Part shown: positions 56,246 to 64,000 of the stretch, one piece after another
Numbering within the stretch: position 1 is the stretch's first letter
How the letters are laid out: every line of letters begins with the position of its first letter
Assembly: GCA_947500055.1 (NCBI GenBank)
Contig: CANMQO010000002.1
Location: 310,001 to 374,000, forward strand
Reading direction: 5' to 3'
DNA: 64,000 nucleotides
Source: an uncultured Paracoccaceae bacterium
GTDB lineage: Bacteria > Pseudomonadota > Alphaproteobacteria > Rhodobacterales > Rhodobacteraceae
The notes under the pieces: generated by a model
The model's input: only the letters and a program-made list of their open reading frames with translations
The model's database searches: none
Told to the model about the DNA's origin: nothing
Program-made: the position numbers and the translations under genes

Positions 56246-57163
56246 ATGAAACTCGACCACATATTCGACAGCCTATCCATTCGGGCCGAACCCTTTGCGC
56301 TTTGCGAAATCGAAGGCGTCTGCCGGGTGACACTCAAGCCGGAGGCCGCGGTCACGCTGCATTACGTGCTTTCCGGACACGGTACCATCTCCATTGCCAA
56401 CAACGAACCGATACCGATAGAGGCGGGCAGTCTCGTGCTTGTTCCAGCGCTTCAGCGACACGAGGTCCGCAACAACGACACTTTCGCAGCGCCCAAGCCT
56501 GAGTGTCGACCAGCAGAACTGCAACTGAGGCATGTTCTGGAAGTTGCGGAGGATGATCCTTCCCCGGATACCCGAATTCTGGCGCTTTGCGCACATGTGA
56601 CGATAGGGCTGGAAGGCGCGAGTAATGTTGTTGAGCTGATCCGGGAACCTATGGTGTTCCATCGATGCGAAGAATCGGTTCTTAATCCGATTGTAACCGG
56701 CCTTTTGCGAGAGTTATCGACCCCCACGATAGGAAGCCGCGCGATGGTCCGCGCACTTCTGCTTCAAGCAACGATAGAGATGCTGCGTCGCCGTGCATTG
56801 TCCGGTGACAGTGCATTGCATTGGATGGCTGCGCTTCGGGATCCGGTTTTGTGGCGTGCGCTGCGATTACTGTTAGACAATCCAGGCGGAGCGCATACCG
56901 TACAATCACTCGCGGACGTGTCTGGCGTCAGCCGTTCAGTATTTGCACAACGGTTTGCGGATGCCTACGGCTCCGGACCGATGCAGCTATTGCGAGAACT
57001 GCGCATGCAACGGGCCGCCAACCTGCTAGGGACCACCGACATCCCGGTCAAGCGCATCGCCGAGATGGTCGGGTTTTCCAGCAGAAGTGCATTTACAAGA
57101 CAGTTTGAGACAAAGACTGGGTTGGCCCCTCGAGAGTACCGAAAATCCAGAGTTCCGGGTTGA
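56246..57163 (+). CDS. AraC-family regulator with cupin-type N-domain
   Basis: 305 residues. The N-terminal domain (FDSLSIRAEPFALCEIEGVC) resembles the AraC cupin-6 type. The C-terminal pair of HTHs reads QSLADVSGVSRSVFAQRFAD and VKRIAEMVGFSSRSAFTRQF, followed by GLAPREYRKSR. It is divergent from the cysteine hydrolase gene across 134 bases and is likely to control it. Confidence 0.9.
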   Translation: MKLDHIFDSLSIRAEPFALCEIEGVCRVTLKPEAAVTLHYVLSGHGTISIANNEPIPIEAGSLVLVPALQRHEVRNNDTFAAPKPECRPAELQLRHVLEVAEDDPSPDTRILALCAHVTIGLEGASNVVELIREPMVFHRCEESVLNPIVTGLLRELSTPTIGSRAMVRALLLQATIEMLRRRALSGDSALHWMAALRDPVLWRALRLLLDNPGGAHTVQSLADVSGVSRSVFAQRFADAYGSGPMQLLRELRMQRAANLLGTTDIPVKRIAEMVGFSSRSAFTRQFETKTGLAPREYRKSRVPG

Positions 57164-57411
57164 GCAGCCATACGCCTCAATTGCGCCGGTGTCGGCCTTG
57201 TCCGCGATCTTTACATTCAACCGCTGATCCTTGCTGCGGCCTGTGTGAATGATCGATCTTTCCGTTGAACGGCGATACCAAGCCTGTTGCGCGCATCAGA
57301 TCACCGGACCATCGACAAAAACGCAATGGTTTGGCGTTTTGCCCAAGACCCCCTTCAACGACATTGGTGACGGTTACCCGACACCACGCTGACCGCTGCG
57401 TGGGCGGATTG

Positions 57412-57771
57412 TTACTGGATACGGAATGACGCGGAATCGCCCGCGCCCTTGTCGACGGTAAAGCGGATGTTGTCGCCGCTCACTTCCACCAACTGACAGT
57501 TATAGGGGATCGGATCACCGCCCCACAGCATCTCCCGGCAGAAATAACCGTCCTGCCAGGACCAGGTGCCAGAGATATCCCAGCCAATGGCGGCGCCCTG
57601 GATCTGTCCATTATTCAACACGTTTAGCCTCACACCATAGAGCCGGTTGCGCAGCAACTTGCCATCAACAAGTGACCGGAACGCAGTTTCATCATGAACC
57701 GGCACATAGCTGTCAGCCGTAGCCGGGGCGGCCGTCAAAGCGATCACCATCGCAAGCATATACCGTTTCAT
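57412..57771 (-). CDS. Hypothetical exported protein
   Basis: 119 residues. The signal peptide is MKRYMLAMVIALTAAPATA. The mature part (SLVDGKLLRNRLYGVRLNVL, GWDISGTWSWQDGYFCREML) is Trp-rich with two Cys, and looks like a small beta-sheet protein of the kind seen repeatedly in Rhodobacteraceae. No function is known. A 250-base stretch (57164-57411) before it holds only a weak GC hairpin. Confidence 0.7.
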   Translation of the reverse strand: MKRYMLAMVIALTAAPATADSYVPVHDETAFRSLVDGKLLRNRLYGVRLNVLNNGQIQGAAIGWDISGTWSWQDGYFCREMLWGGDPIPYNCQLVEVSGDNIRFTVDKGAGDSASFRIQ

Positions 57772-57842
57772 AAGGCTCCTCCGTTGACGTCAGATCATAC
57801 CTTATACGGGTCATATCCGTGATTGGTTCACTTCATCGGCGG

Positions 57843-58652
57843 CTATAGGCCAAGTACATCCAGCATGTTGTATTCACCCGGATTTTTGTCCTGCCCCCAA
57901 AGGGCTGCCTTCAAAGCGCCGCGTGCAAATACCGCCCGATCTGTCGCCATATGGCGCAGCACGATCCGTTCACCGGGGGCGGCAAACAACACGTCATGTT
58001 CGCCTACAATGTCGCCGCCTCGAATAGCTGTGAAACCAATATCCCCGCGCTTGCGGGCACCTGTAATCCCGTCGCGTCCGCTGTCGCGTACATCATTCAG
58101 GGCGACGCCACGACCCTCTGCTGCGGCCTCCCCCAGCATCAGGGCGGTGCCGGATGGGGCATCGACCTTGTGGTGGTGATGCGCCTCGATCACTTCGATA
58201 TCGAAATCCTCGTCCAGTGCGGCGGCCACCTTTTTCGTCAGCTGCACCAACAGGTTGACCCCCAGCGACATGTTGCCCGCACGGACGATCACCGCGTGCC
58301 GAGACGCCGCGTTCACCGCTTTCAGATCATCATCCGTCATACCGGTTGTGCCGATCACATGCACCGCACGCGCCTGCGCGGCCAGCCCGGCAAAAGCAAC
58401 GCTTGCAGCAGGGGACGTGAAATCAATGACAGCCTGTGCTTTTGCAAACGCCTCAACCGCGTCATCGGTGACATTCACACCCACCGGTTGGCCGCCCAGC
58501 ATTGTGCCAACATCCTGCCCGACCCAGTCATGACCTGCCCGTTCAAGCACAGCCACAAGCCTGCATTTATCGGACGCCAACACGAGTTTGGTCAGCATCT
58601 GACCCATCCTGCCTGATCCGCCAGTGATCACGATGCCCGGTAACTCTGTCAT
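57843..58652 (-). CDS. dapB: 4-hydroxy-tetrahydrodipicolinate reductase
   Basis: 269 residues from the ATG at 58652. The NAD(P) loop is [20 protein letters not shown], the catalytic His and Lys are in [20 protein letters not shown], and the C-terminal [13 protein letters not shown] is typical. It makes tetrahydrodipicolinate for lysine and peptidoglycan diaminopimelate. The much longer reading frame upstream antisense to rbfA is not real. AAAGGA precedes the ATG. Confidence 0.96.
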   Translation of the reverse strand: MTELPGIVITGGSGRMGQMLTKLVLASDKCRLVAVLERAGHDWVGQDVGTMLGGQPVGVNVTDDAVEAFAKAQAVIDFTSPAASVAFAGLAAQARAVHVIGTTGMTDDDLKAVNAASRHAVIVRAGNMSLGVNLLVQLTKKVAAALDEDFDIEVIEAHHHHKVDAPSGTALMLGEAAAEGRGVALNDVRDSGRDGITGARKRGDIGFTAIRGGDIVGEHDVLFAAPGERIVLRHMATDRAVFARGALKAALWGQDKNPGEYNMLDVLGL

Positions 58653-58749
58653 GGTCTGTCCTTTCAATTCCGCCACGTTCTTAGCGGCGCTTCGCCCGCA
58701 GCGCAAAGCCTTGCTTGGCAATGTGGCCGCGCGGGCGTAAATGGGGGCT

Positions 58750-59145
58750 ATGGCAAGGAATACGAACAGAGATGGCAAAGCCCCAACGCAGCGTATGTTG
58801 CGGGTCGGCGAACAGTTCCGCAGGATCCTGTCAGAGGTCCTGCAACGCGGCGATGTGCATGATGATGATCTGGCGCGCATGTCAATCACCGTGGGCGAGG
58901 TGCGGATGACATCCGACTTACGCATTGCCACGGCTTTTGTGCTGCCGCTTGGCGGGCAGGGCAAAGAAGAGGCACTGGAAGCACTGCGCAGAAACCGCCA
59001 TGAAATCAGGCATTTGGTGGTCAAGGGCGGATCGATGAAATACGCGCCCGAATTGCGCTTTGAAATCGACGGCACCTTCGATCAGATGGACGCCACCCGC
59101 GCGTTGCTGGCCGAAGATCACGTGCGGCGGGACCTCGACGACTAA
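58750..59145 (+). CDS. rbfA: Ribosome-binding factor A
   Basis: 131 residues. The KH-like core has [25 protein letters not shown]-type sequence ([20 protein letters not shown]) and [18 protein letters not shown]. It matures the 30S subunit 5' of 16S rRNA. ATG 58750 is used with GGGGG upstream; another ATG lies three codons earlier. Its TAA overlaps the next gene's ATG by one base. It is divergent from dapB. Confidence 0.94.
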   Translation: MARNTNRDGKAPTQRMLRVGEQFRRILSEVLQRGDVHDDDLARMSITVGEVRMTSDLRIATAFVLPLGGQGKEEALEALRRNRHEIRHLVVKGGSMKYAPELRFEIDGTFDQMDATRALLAEDHVRRDLDD

Positions 59146-59861
59146 TGCGCTGGCTGCTGCTGTTTATGGTGTTCTTTGCGTCGCCCGCAGCGGCGGTAAC
59201 CTGCGAGGACGTGGCATATCAGGGCAACAGCTACACCACCTGCACGGTGGATGTCGAAAACGAGGTTTTGCGCCTGTTTCATACCGACAAGGCCGGTGAG
59301 GTGCTGGGCAGTTTCAGCGCGGTTGAAGCAACCCTGGATGTCGAGACACTGGCCTTTGCGATGAACGCCGGGATGTATCACGACGACCGTGCGCCGGTTG
59401 GCCATTACATCGAGAATGGTGTTGAAAAGATGCGGGTGGTCACCAATGAGGGCCCCGGCAATTTCGGCCTGTTGCCCAACGGTGTGTTCTGCGTCAATGA
59501 TGACCGGGCACTGGTCTATGAAACCCTTGATTACGTTGAAAAATCACCGGAATGCCGGGATGCCACCCAATCCGGGCCGATGCTTGTGATCGACGGGGAA
59601 TTGCACCCGCGCTTCATCCCCAACGGAACCTCGCGCTATATCCGCAACGGTGTCGGGACAACGGCGGATGGCAAGGTGGCGATCTTTGCGATTTCAAACG
59701 ATCCGGTTTCATTTCACAGCTTCGGCAGCTTCTTTCGGGATCATCTGGGGCTACCAAATGCACTTTACTTTGATGGCAAAGTGTCCCGCTTACATGCCCC
59801 GGCCCTGGGGCGTTCGGACTTTGGTTTCAAGCTGGGACCAATTGTCGGCGTGGTCGACTAA
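59145..59861 (+). CDS. Exported phosphodiester glycosidase family protein (NAGPA-like)
   Basis: 238 residues. The signal peptide is [18 protein letters not shown]. The core (LAFAMNAGMYHDDRAPVGHY, NFGLLPNGVFCVNDDRALVY, QSGPMLVIDGELHPRFIPNG, IFAISNDPVSFHSFGSFFRD, NALYFDGKVSRLHAP) matches the phosphodiester glycosidase/YigE group. It is translationally coupled to rbfA by a TAATG overlap, although their roles seem unrelated. Confidence 0.85.
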   Translation: MRWLLLFMVFFASPAAAVTCEDVAYQGNSYTTCTVDVENEVLRLFHTDKAGEVLGSFSAVEATLDVETLAFAMNAGMYHDDRAPVGHYIENGVEKMRVVTNEGPGNFGLLPNGVFCVNDDRALVYETLDYVEKSPECRDATQSGPMLVIDGELHPRFIPNGTSRYIRNGVGTTADGKVAIFAISNDPVSFHSFGSFFRDHLGLPNALYFDGKVSRLHAPALGRSDFGFKLGPIVGVVD

Positions 59862-60052
59862 CCCGTTCGAAAATAAGACATAATTTCGAACAATGCTCGA
59901 CATCCAGCCACACTGCATAACGCTGATGTAGCGGCGTTTGAATTGAACTGAAAAGGGTTCAATTCACCCAGTACTTGTTTTCTACCCTTGAGACACGCCG
60001 CCGCTAACTGCAAGATGCCGTCAAGAACCGTCAAAAAGGCCGCAGGCAACAG

Positions 60053-60892
60053 ATGCAAAGCAAACTACTTTTGATCGTCATTGATGGTGTTCCCTGGCGC
60101 AACTGGCGGCGGTTTTTTGGCAATCTGGAAGGCTGGGTCGCAGCGGGCGAAGCGCAGGTCTGGAAGATCCGGGCACCTTTGCCGTCAACCTCTGCGTCCT
60201 GTTATGCAACCATGCACACCGGCACCGTGCCTGCGGTGCACGGCTCTACCGGGAATGATGACGTTTTCCGCATCAACCTGCCTGATATCTTTTCGGAGGT
60301 CCGCAAGCCCGGCGGTGTCACCGGCGCAGTCACCCATTCGTTCTGGTCGGAATTCTTTAACCGGTCGCCATTCGATCCGGTGCGGGATATCGAATATGAC
60401 GAACCCGACAGCCCCAGCATCAACCATGGCCGTTTTCATACGATGACGGGGTATGGGGCCACCAACCAGATGACCCCCAGCGACGCCGATCTTTTTGCCA
60501 CGCTGACAATGCTGACGGAGCGTTTCGATCTGGATTACGGCATCCTACACAGTTGCACCCTCGACAGTATGGGCCATCGCTTCAAGCACGAGTGCGAGGA
60601 GATGGACAAAGCCTGTTTCGATCTCGATGCGCAGCTTGCGCCCTATATCAAACGATGGCGGGCCGCAGGGTATGAGGTCATCGTGACGGCCGATCATGGC
60701 CAGTCTGATCGGGGGCACCATGGTGGCTTGGGCGAAGATCAGCAGGATGCCGCACTATATTACTTTGGACCAGCGAAGGGACCAGCGCCTGATACGTTGC
60801 TCCAGATGACCCAGCTTGCCCCAACCATCCTTCATCGTCTTGCCGTGCCAATCCCGGACAGCATGCCGATGCGGAATTTTCTCGTGCCATGA
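60053..60892 (+). CDS. Alkaline phosphatase superfamily phosphodiesterase
   Basis: 279 residues, type I phosphodiesterase/nucleotide-pyrophosphatase-like. The first metal site is in LLLIVIDGVPWRNWRRFFG; the Ser/Thr region is PLPSTSASCYATMHTGTVPA; the second metal set is DYGILHSCTLDSMGHRFKHE and VIVTADHGQSDRGHHGGLGE. There is no clear signal peptide, so it may be cytosolic. The substrate is not known. The 190 bases before it hold a small AT-rich hairpin (59940-59965). Confidence 0.85.
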   Translation: MQSKLLLIVIDGVPWRNWRRFFGNLEGWVAAGEAQVWKIRAPLPSTSASCYATMHTGTVPAVHGSTGNDDVFRINLPDIFSEVRKPGGVTGAVTHSFWSEFFNRSPFDPVRDIEYDEPDSPSINHGRFHTMTGYGATNQMTPSDADLFATLTMLTERFDLDYGILHSCTLDSMGHRFKHECEEMDKACFDLDAQLAPYIKRWRAAGYEVIVTADHGQSDRGHHGGLGEDQQDAALYYFGPAKGPAPDTLLQMTQLAPTILHRLAVPIPDSMPMRNFLVP

Positions 60893-60992
60893 TCCTGTCC
60901 TGACCGGCCAATCGCGCAGATCACTTGTACCGTTGGGCAATGTGATGCCACCCCGCGTTCCCAATTGCCCCCAAAGGAAGTAGATCCATCAT

Positions 60993-62660
60993 ATGCTGTT
61001 TCTGAACCTGATTACCCAATTTGCCGGTGCAACCATGCTACTGCTCTTTGCGGTGCGCCTTGTGCAAACGGGTGTCGATCGCCTTGCCGGTGGCTGGTTG
61101 AAACGGAGCCTCGCCCAGCAGGGCGACAACCGCGCCGGTGCCGCATTCGCAGGTTTTGGCATTGCCGCACTTTTGCAAAGTGCGACGGCTGTGACCCTGA
61201 TCGTTGTCGGTTTCTTTTCCGCCCAGTCACTGGGGTTTGCCAGTGGTCTCGCGATGATCCTCGGGGCTGATTTTGGGTCGGCGCTTGCTGTACAGATTCT
61301 GTCTTTCAATGTGGCCTGGCTCTCACCGGTTCTGGTGGCAGTTGGCGGGTGGATGTTTCTGAAGGCGCAGGATTACAAATGGCGCCAAACCGGGCGTATC
61401 TTTCTGGGCATTGGGCTGGTGCTGATGGCGTTACGCCTGTTCAGGGATATCCTTGAACCGTTTACGGGTCAGGAACAGTTGCAGGAACTGTTTGTCTATT
61501 TGCAGTCCGATTTTGTGACGGCATTTCTGCTTGGCGCGGGTCTGACCTTGCTGATGCACTCAAGCGTCGCGGTGATCCTGATCGTGGTGTCAACCGTAGC
61601 CGCAGGTGTCCTGCCCCTTGCTGTTGGCCTTTCGATCATGCTTGGCGCAAATCTGGGTAGTTCGCTGATACCGGTTTGGCTTTGCCGTGATCAGCATAGG
61701 GATGTCAAACGTCTGGTGCTGACCAACACCGCGCTACGTGGATCACTCGCGATTGCGTTTGTGGTCCTGTTTGACCGGTTTGAGCTTGCGCAATTCCTTG
61801 TATGGGATGCGCCTGCCCAGGGCGTTATCAACGGGCATCTGCTGTTTAACGCCACCTTGTTGCTGGCCGTCCCGTTGGTGGGCAAGCTGGAGCGATTATC
61901 GGCCATTCTGACACCGGCAGGCCCTGCGGGGGTGTCGGCCTCGTCCGACACTGACAGCTACCTTGCGGCAGAACCTCACGGAGAGCCCGCAATCGCGCTG
62001 GCTGCGATGCAGCGCGAAGTGCTGCGAATGGGCAAGATGCTGTCCGACATGGCGCGTCCGATCATTGCGATCCTCAAGGACCCATCTGCCCCCGAGGCCG
62101 AGAAAACCCGCGAGGTCGAAGAGCGCATGAACGCGGCGTTGGCCGGCATACGCAAATTCAGTACGGAACTGCCGTTTTCCAACATGTCAAAGGCAGAAAA
62201 ACGCGAAGCCCGCAATCTGATCGACAACGCCGTTGATCTCGAGGCCGCGGGCGACATCATCACCCGTCAGCTGCTGCGGATTGCAAAACAGAAAAACCAA
62301 GATCAACTGGTGTTTTCCCGCGAGGGGTTAAGCGAATTGCGCAATATCCACGACAATGTCGTGGAAAACCTTGACCGTGCGCTGGCCGTTTTGACGACCG
62401 GGGACAAAGATATTGCCAGACAGGTGACAGAGACCAAGGCACATATCCGAAATCTGGAAAGGCAGAGCCGTAAGAGGCATTTCAAACGCTTGCAAAACGG
62501 GGTCGCCGACAGTCTTGGCAGCAGCAATATCCATCTGGATACGTTGCATGCGCTCAAGGAACTGAACGCCAAGATTACATCGGTCACATACCCGGCGCTG
62601 GCCGCCGAAGGTCAGTTGCTGGACACGCGGCTGGTGCCGCAGGAGCAGGACCGGTCGTGA
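60993..62660 (+). CDS. Na/phosphate cotransporter family protein with PhoU-like domain
   Basis: 555 residues. The two PNaS repeats contain GFGIAALLQSATAVTLIVVG / MILGADFGSALAVQI and LLMHSSVAVILIVVSTVAAG / MLGANLGSSLIPVW, with about eight membrane helices. From about residue 330 a PhoU-like helical domain (VLRMGKMLSDMARPIIAILK, NIHDNVVENLDRALAVLTTG) is fused. It probably moves phosphate or a related anion with sodium. AAAGGAAG precedes the ATG. It ends at a hairpin shared with gcvP. Confidence 0.9.
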   Translation: MLFLNLITQFAGATMLLLFAVRLVQTGVDRLAGGWLKRSLAQQGDNRAGAAFAGFGIAALLQSATAVTLIVVGFFSAQSLGFASGLAMILGADFGSALAVQILSFNVAWLSPVLVAVGGWMFLKAQDYKWRQTGRIFLGIGLVLMALRLFRDILEPFTGQEQLQELFVYLQSDFVTAFLLGAGLTLLMHSSVAVILIVVSTVAAGVLPLAVGLSIMLGANLGSSLIPVWLCRDQHRDVKRLVLTNTALRGSLAIAFVVLFDRFELAQFLVWDAPAQGVINGHLLFNATLLLAVPLVGKLERLSAILTPAGPAGVSASSDTDSYLAAEPHGEPAIALAAMQREVLRMGKMLSDMARPIIAILKDPSAPEAEKTREVEERMNAALAGIRKFSTELPFSNMSKAEKREARNLIDNAVDLEAAGDIITRQLLRIAKQKNQDQLVFSREGLSELRNIHDNVVENLDRALAVLTTGDKDIARQVTETKAHIRNLERQSRKRHFKRLQNGVADSLGSSNIHLDTLHALKELNAKITSVTYPALAAEGQLLDTRLVPQEQDRS

Positions 62661-62667
62661 TTTTGTT

Positions 62668-62693
62668 GGGGCGTGGGTCGAACCCCACGCCCC
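62668..62693. terminator. Hairpin between the Na/Pi cotransporter and gcvP genes
   Basis: GGGGCGTGGG pairs with CCCACGCCCC across TCGAAC. It sits between the two convergent stop codons. It shares the TGGGT...CCCA core with the palindromes at 3545 and 11436. No clear T-tract is present. Confidence 0.6.
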
Positions 62694-62712
62694 GCAAGAG
62701 AATGCGCTGCCG

Positions 62713-64000
62713 TTATTCCGCCGCTTGGGCGTAATCCTCCATCGGCGGGCAGGTACAGGTCAGGTTGCGATCACCCCAGACGTTGTCGACCCGGTTGACC
62801 GGTGGCCAATACTTGTCGACCCGGAACGCACCGGGAGGGAAGCAACCGGTTTCGCGGCTATAGGGCCGGTCCCAATCCTTCACGAGATCTTCCATCGTGT
62901 GCGGCGCATTTTTCAGCGGGTTGTTTTCCGGATCAATCCTGCCTTCCTCAATCTCTGCAATCTCGGCCCGGATCGCCAGCATGGCATCGCAGAAACGGTC
63001 CAGCTCGGCTTTGTTTTCGGACTCGGTCGGTTCGATCATCAGCGTGCCGGCAACCGGCCAGCTCATGGTCGGCGCGTGGAACCCGCAGTCAATCAGGCGT
63101 TTGGCGATATCGTCCACTGTCACATGCGCACTCTCGGCAAAGGGTCGGGTGTCGATGATGCATTCATGCGCAACACGGCCAGTTGGCCCTTTGTAGAGAA
63201 CGTCGAAAGCTCCCTCCAGCCGCTTGGCGATGTAATTGGCATTCAGGATCGCCACACGTGTGGCTTGGGTCAGACCCGCGCCGCCCATCATCAGGCAATA
63301 AGCCCAGGAGATTGGCAACAGCGATGGTGAACCAAAGGCGGCAGCGGACACTGCGCCCTCACCAGTGTTCGGATCACCCGGCAAATGCGGGATGAGGTGC
63401 GATTTGACGCCAATCGGGCCCATGCCGGGGCCGCCGCCGCCATGCGGAATGCAGAAAGTCTTGTGCAGGTTCAGGTGGCTGACATCGCCCCCTAGATCAC
63501 CGGGGCGCGACAGACCGACCATCGCATTCATATTGGCCCCGTCGATATAAACCTGTCCGCCATGATCATGGGTCAGTTTGCAGACCTCGATCACCGTTTC
63601 CTCGAACACGCCGTGGGTGGACGGATAGGTGATCATGCAGGCAGCAAGCTGATCGCTGTGCTGTTCCAGCTTGGCCCGGAAGTCATCCAGGTCGATATCG
63701 CCATTGGCTGCGGATTTGACCGGTACAACCTTCCAGCCGACCATCTGGGCAGAGGCCGGGTTGGTCCCATGCGCCGACATCGGGATCAGGCAGATATTGC
63801 GATGCTCCTGCCCATTGGCGCGGTGATAGCCCGCAATGCTCAACAGGCCTGCATATTCACCCTGCGCCCCCGAATTGGGCTGCATCGAAATCGCATCATA
63901 ACCGGTGATATCGCATAGTTTATCGGAAAGATCGCCAATCATCTCAGCGTATCCGGCGGCCTGATCAACGGGGCAATAGGGGTGAAGTTGTGAAAACTCG
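62713..64000 (-). CDS. gcvP: Glycine dehydrogenase (aminomethyl-transferring), GcvP (N-terminus beyond window)
   Basis: About 429 codons of the C-terminal half of a protein that is usually about 950 residues. The frame stays open to the window end. The PLP-binding Lys lies in [20 protein letters not shown], and [16 protein letters not shown] and [20 protein letters not shown] are family motifs. It decarboxylates glycine as the P-protein of the glycine cleavage system. The ATG at 63942 is internal, not a start. Confidence 0.96.
   Translation of the reverse strand, partial: EFSQLHPYCPVDQAAGYAEMIGDLSDKLCDITGYDAISMQPNSGAQGEYAGLLSIAGYHRANGQEHRNICLIPMSAHGTNPASAQMVGWKVVPVKSAANGDIDLDDFRAKLEQHSDQLAACMITYPSTHGVFEETVIEVCKLTHDHGGQVYIDGANMNAMVGLSRPGDLGGDVSHLNLHKTFCIPHGGGGPGMGPIGVKSHLIPHLPGDPNTGEGAVSAAAFGSPSLLPISWAYCLMMGGAGLTQATRVAILNANYIAKRLEGAFDVLYKGPTGRVAHECIIDTRPFAESAHVTVDDIAKRLIDCGFHAPTMSWPVAGTLMIEPTESENKAELDRFCDAMLAIRAEIAEIEEGRIDPENNPLKNAPHTMEDLVKDWDRPYSRETGCFPPGAFRVDKYWPPVNRVDNVWGDRNLTCTCPPMEDYAQAAE

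Noticed and set aside
58653-59075. 140-residue N-terminal extension of dapB
   Set aside because: It is antisense to rbfA, and DapB has a good ribosome-binding site and normal length from 58652.

Overview
The window is ordinary chromosomal DNA from an alphaproteobacterium of the order Rhodobacterales (Roseobacter group, Yoonia/Loktanella-like). The placement rests on a CcrM GANTC methyltransferase, a pckA / chvI-chvG / hprK-rapZ-EIIA-HPr block, a HIG1-type twin-membrane protein, a DUF6473 protein, a cobalamin adenosyltransferase beside etfBA, and a (2S)-methylsuccinyl-CoA dehydrogenase with the long N-terminal extension. I see no insertion sequence, prophage, integrase or CRISPR array. Genus and species are inference.

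Layout. 1-4.8 kb: nusG (cut by the window edge), secE and tRNA-Trp are separated from tuf by a sulfotransferase-like gene, an acyltransferase and a hexapeptide acetyltransferase. 5-11.5 kb: a glyoxalase-fold protein, a CAP-domain protein with a long EEETP repeat, parC, an SH3 protein, a short-chain dehydrogenase, a HIG1 protein and the cobalamin adenosyltransferase. 11.7-16.2 kb: a zinc-ribbon/merR divergent pair, etfBA, a DUF6473 protein and a 3-hydroxybutyryl-CoA dehydrogenase. 16.3-23.6 kb: an acyltransferase, then the regulatory block HPr-EIIA-RapZ-HprK-ChvG-ChvI facing pckA. 23.8-27.8 kb: zur and a zinc-uptake operon of the ZrgABCDE type behind a probable Zur box. 27.9-37.6 kb: a DUF3859 protein, a TauE-like permease, mcd, a TPR protein, ispE, a polyprenyl diphosphate synthase and an RNA/protein methyltransferase. 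37.6-44.7 kb: a LysR regulator, phbB and phaA, a degenerate EAL protein, tag, ccrM and rnhB. 45-57.8 kb is the most accessory-looking part: a membrane-bound winged-helix protein with a small exported partner, a LysR-tmpA-tmpB phosphonate module, a lactonase, three exported proteins (two double-PilJ proteins and a binding-protein/OmpA fusion), and a Tat-exported cysteine hydrolase facing an AraC regulator. 57.8-64 kb: dapB, rbfA, two phosphoesterase-type proteins, a Na/Pi cotransporter and gcvP (cut by the edge).

How they fit. phaA, phbB, mcd and the B12 adenosyltransferase belong to acetyl-CoA assimilation (polyhydroxybutyrate and the ethylmalonyl-CoA pathway); etfBA and hbdA to acyl-CoA oxidation; pckA to gluconeogenesis, probably under a regulator acting at tandem sites upstream and next to the ChvGI/PTS sensors of envelope and carbon state. 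The zrg operon serves zinc starvation. tmpAB would turn trimethylaminoethylphosphonate into glycine betaine and phosphate. ccrM with clustered GANTC sites marks cell-cycle control.

The best candidate for an undescribed system is the exported trio at 51.25-55.05 kb. All functional statements come from reading the translations; no database search was possible.
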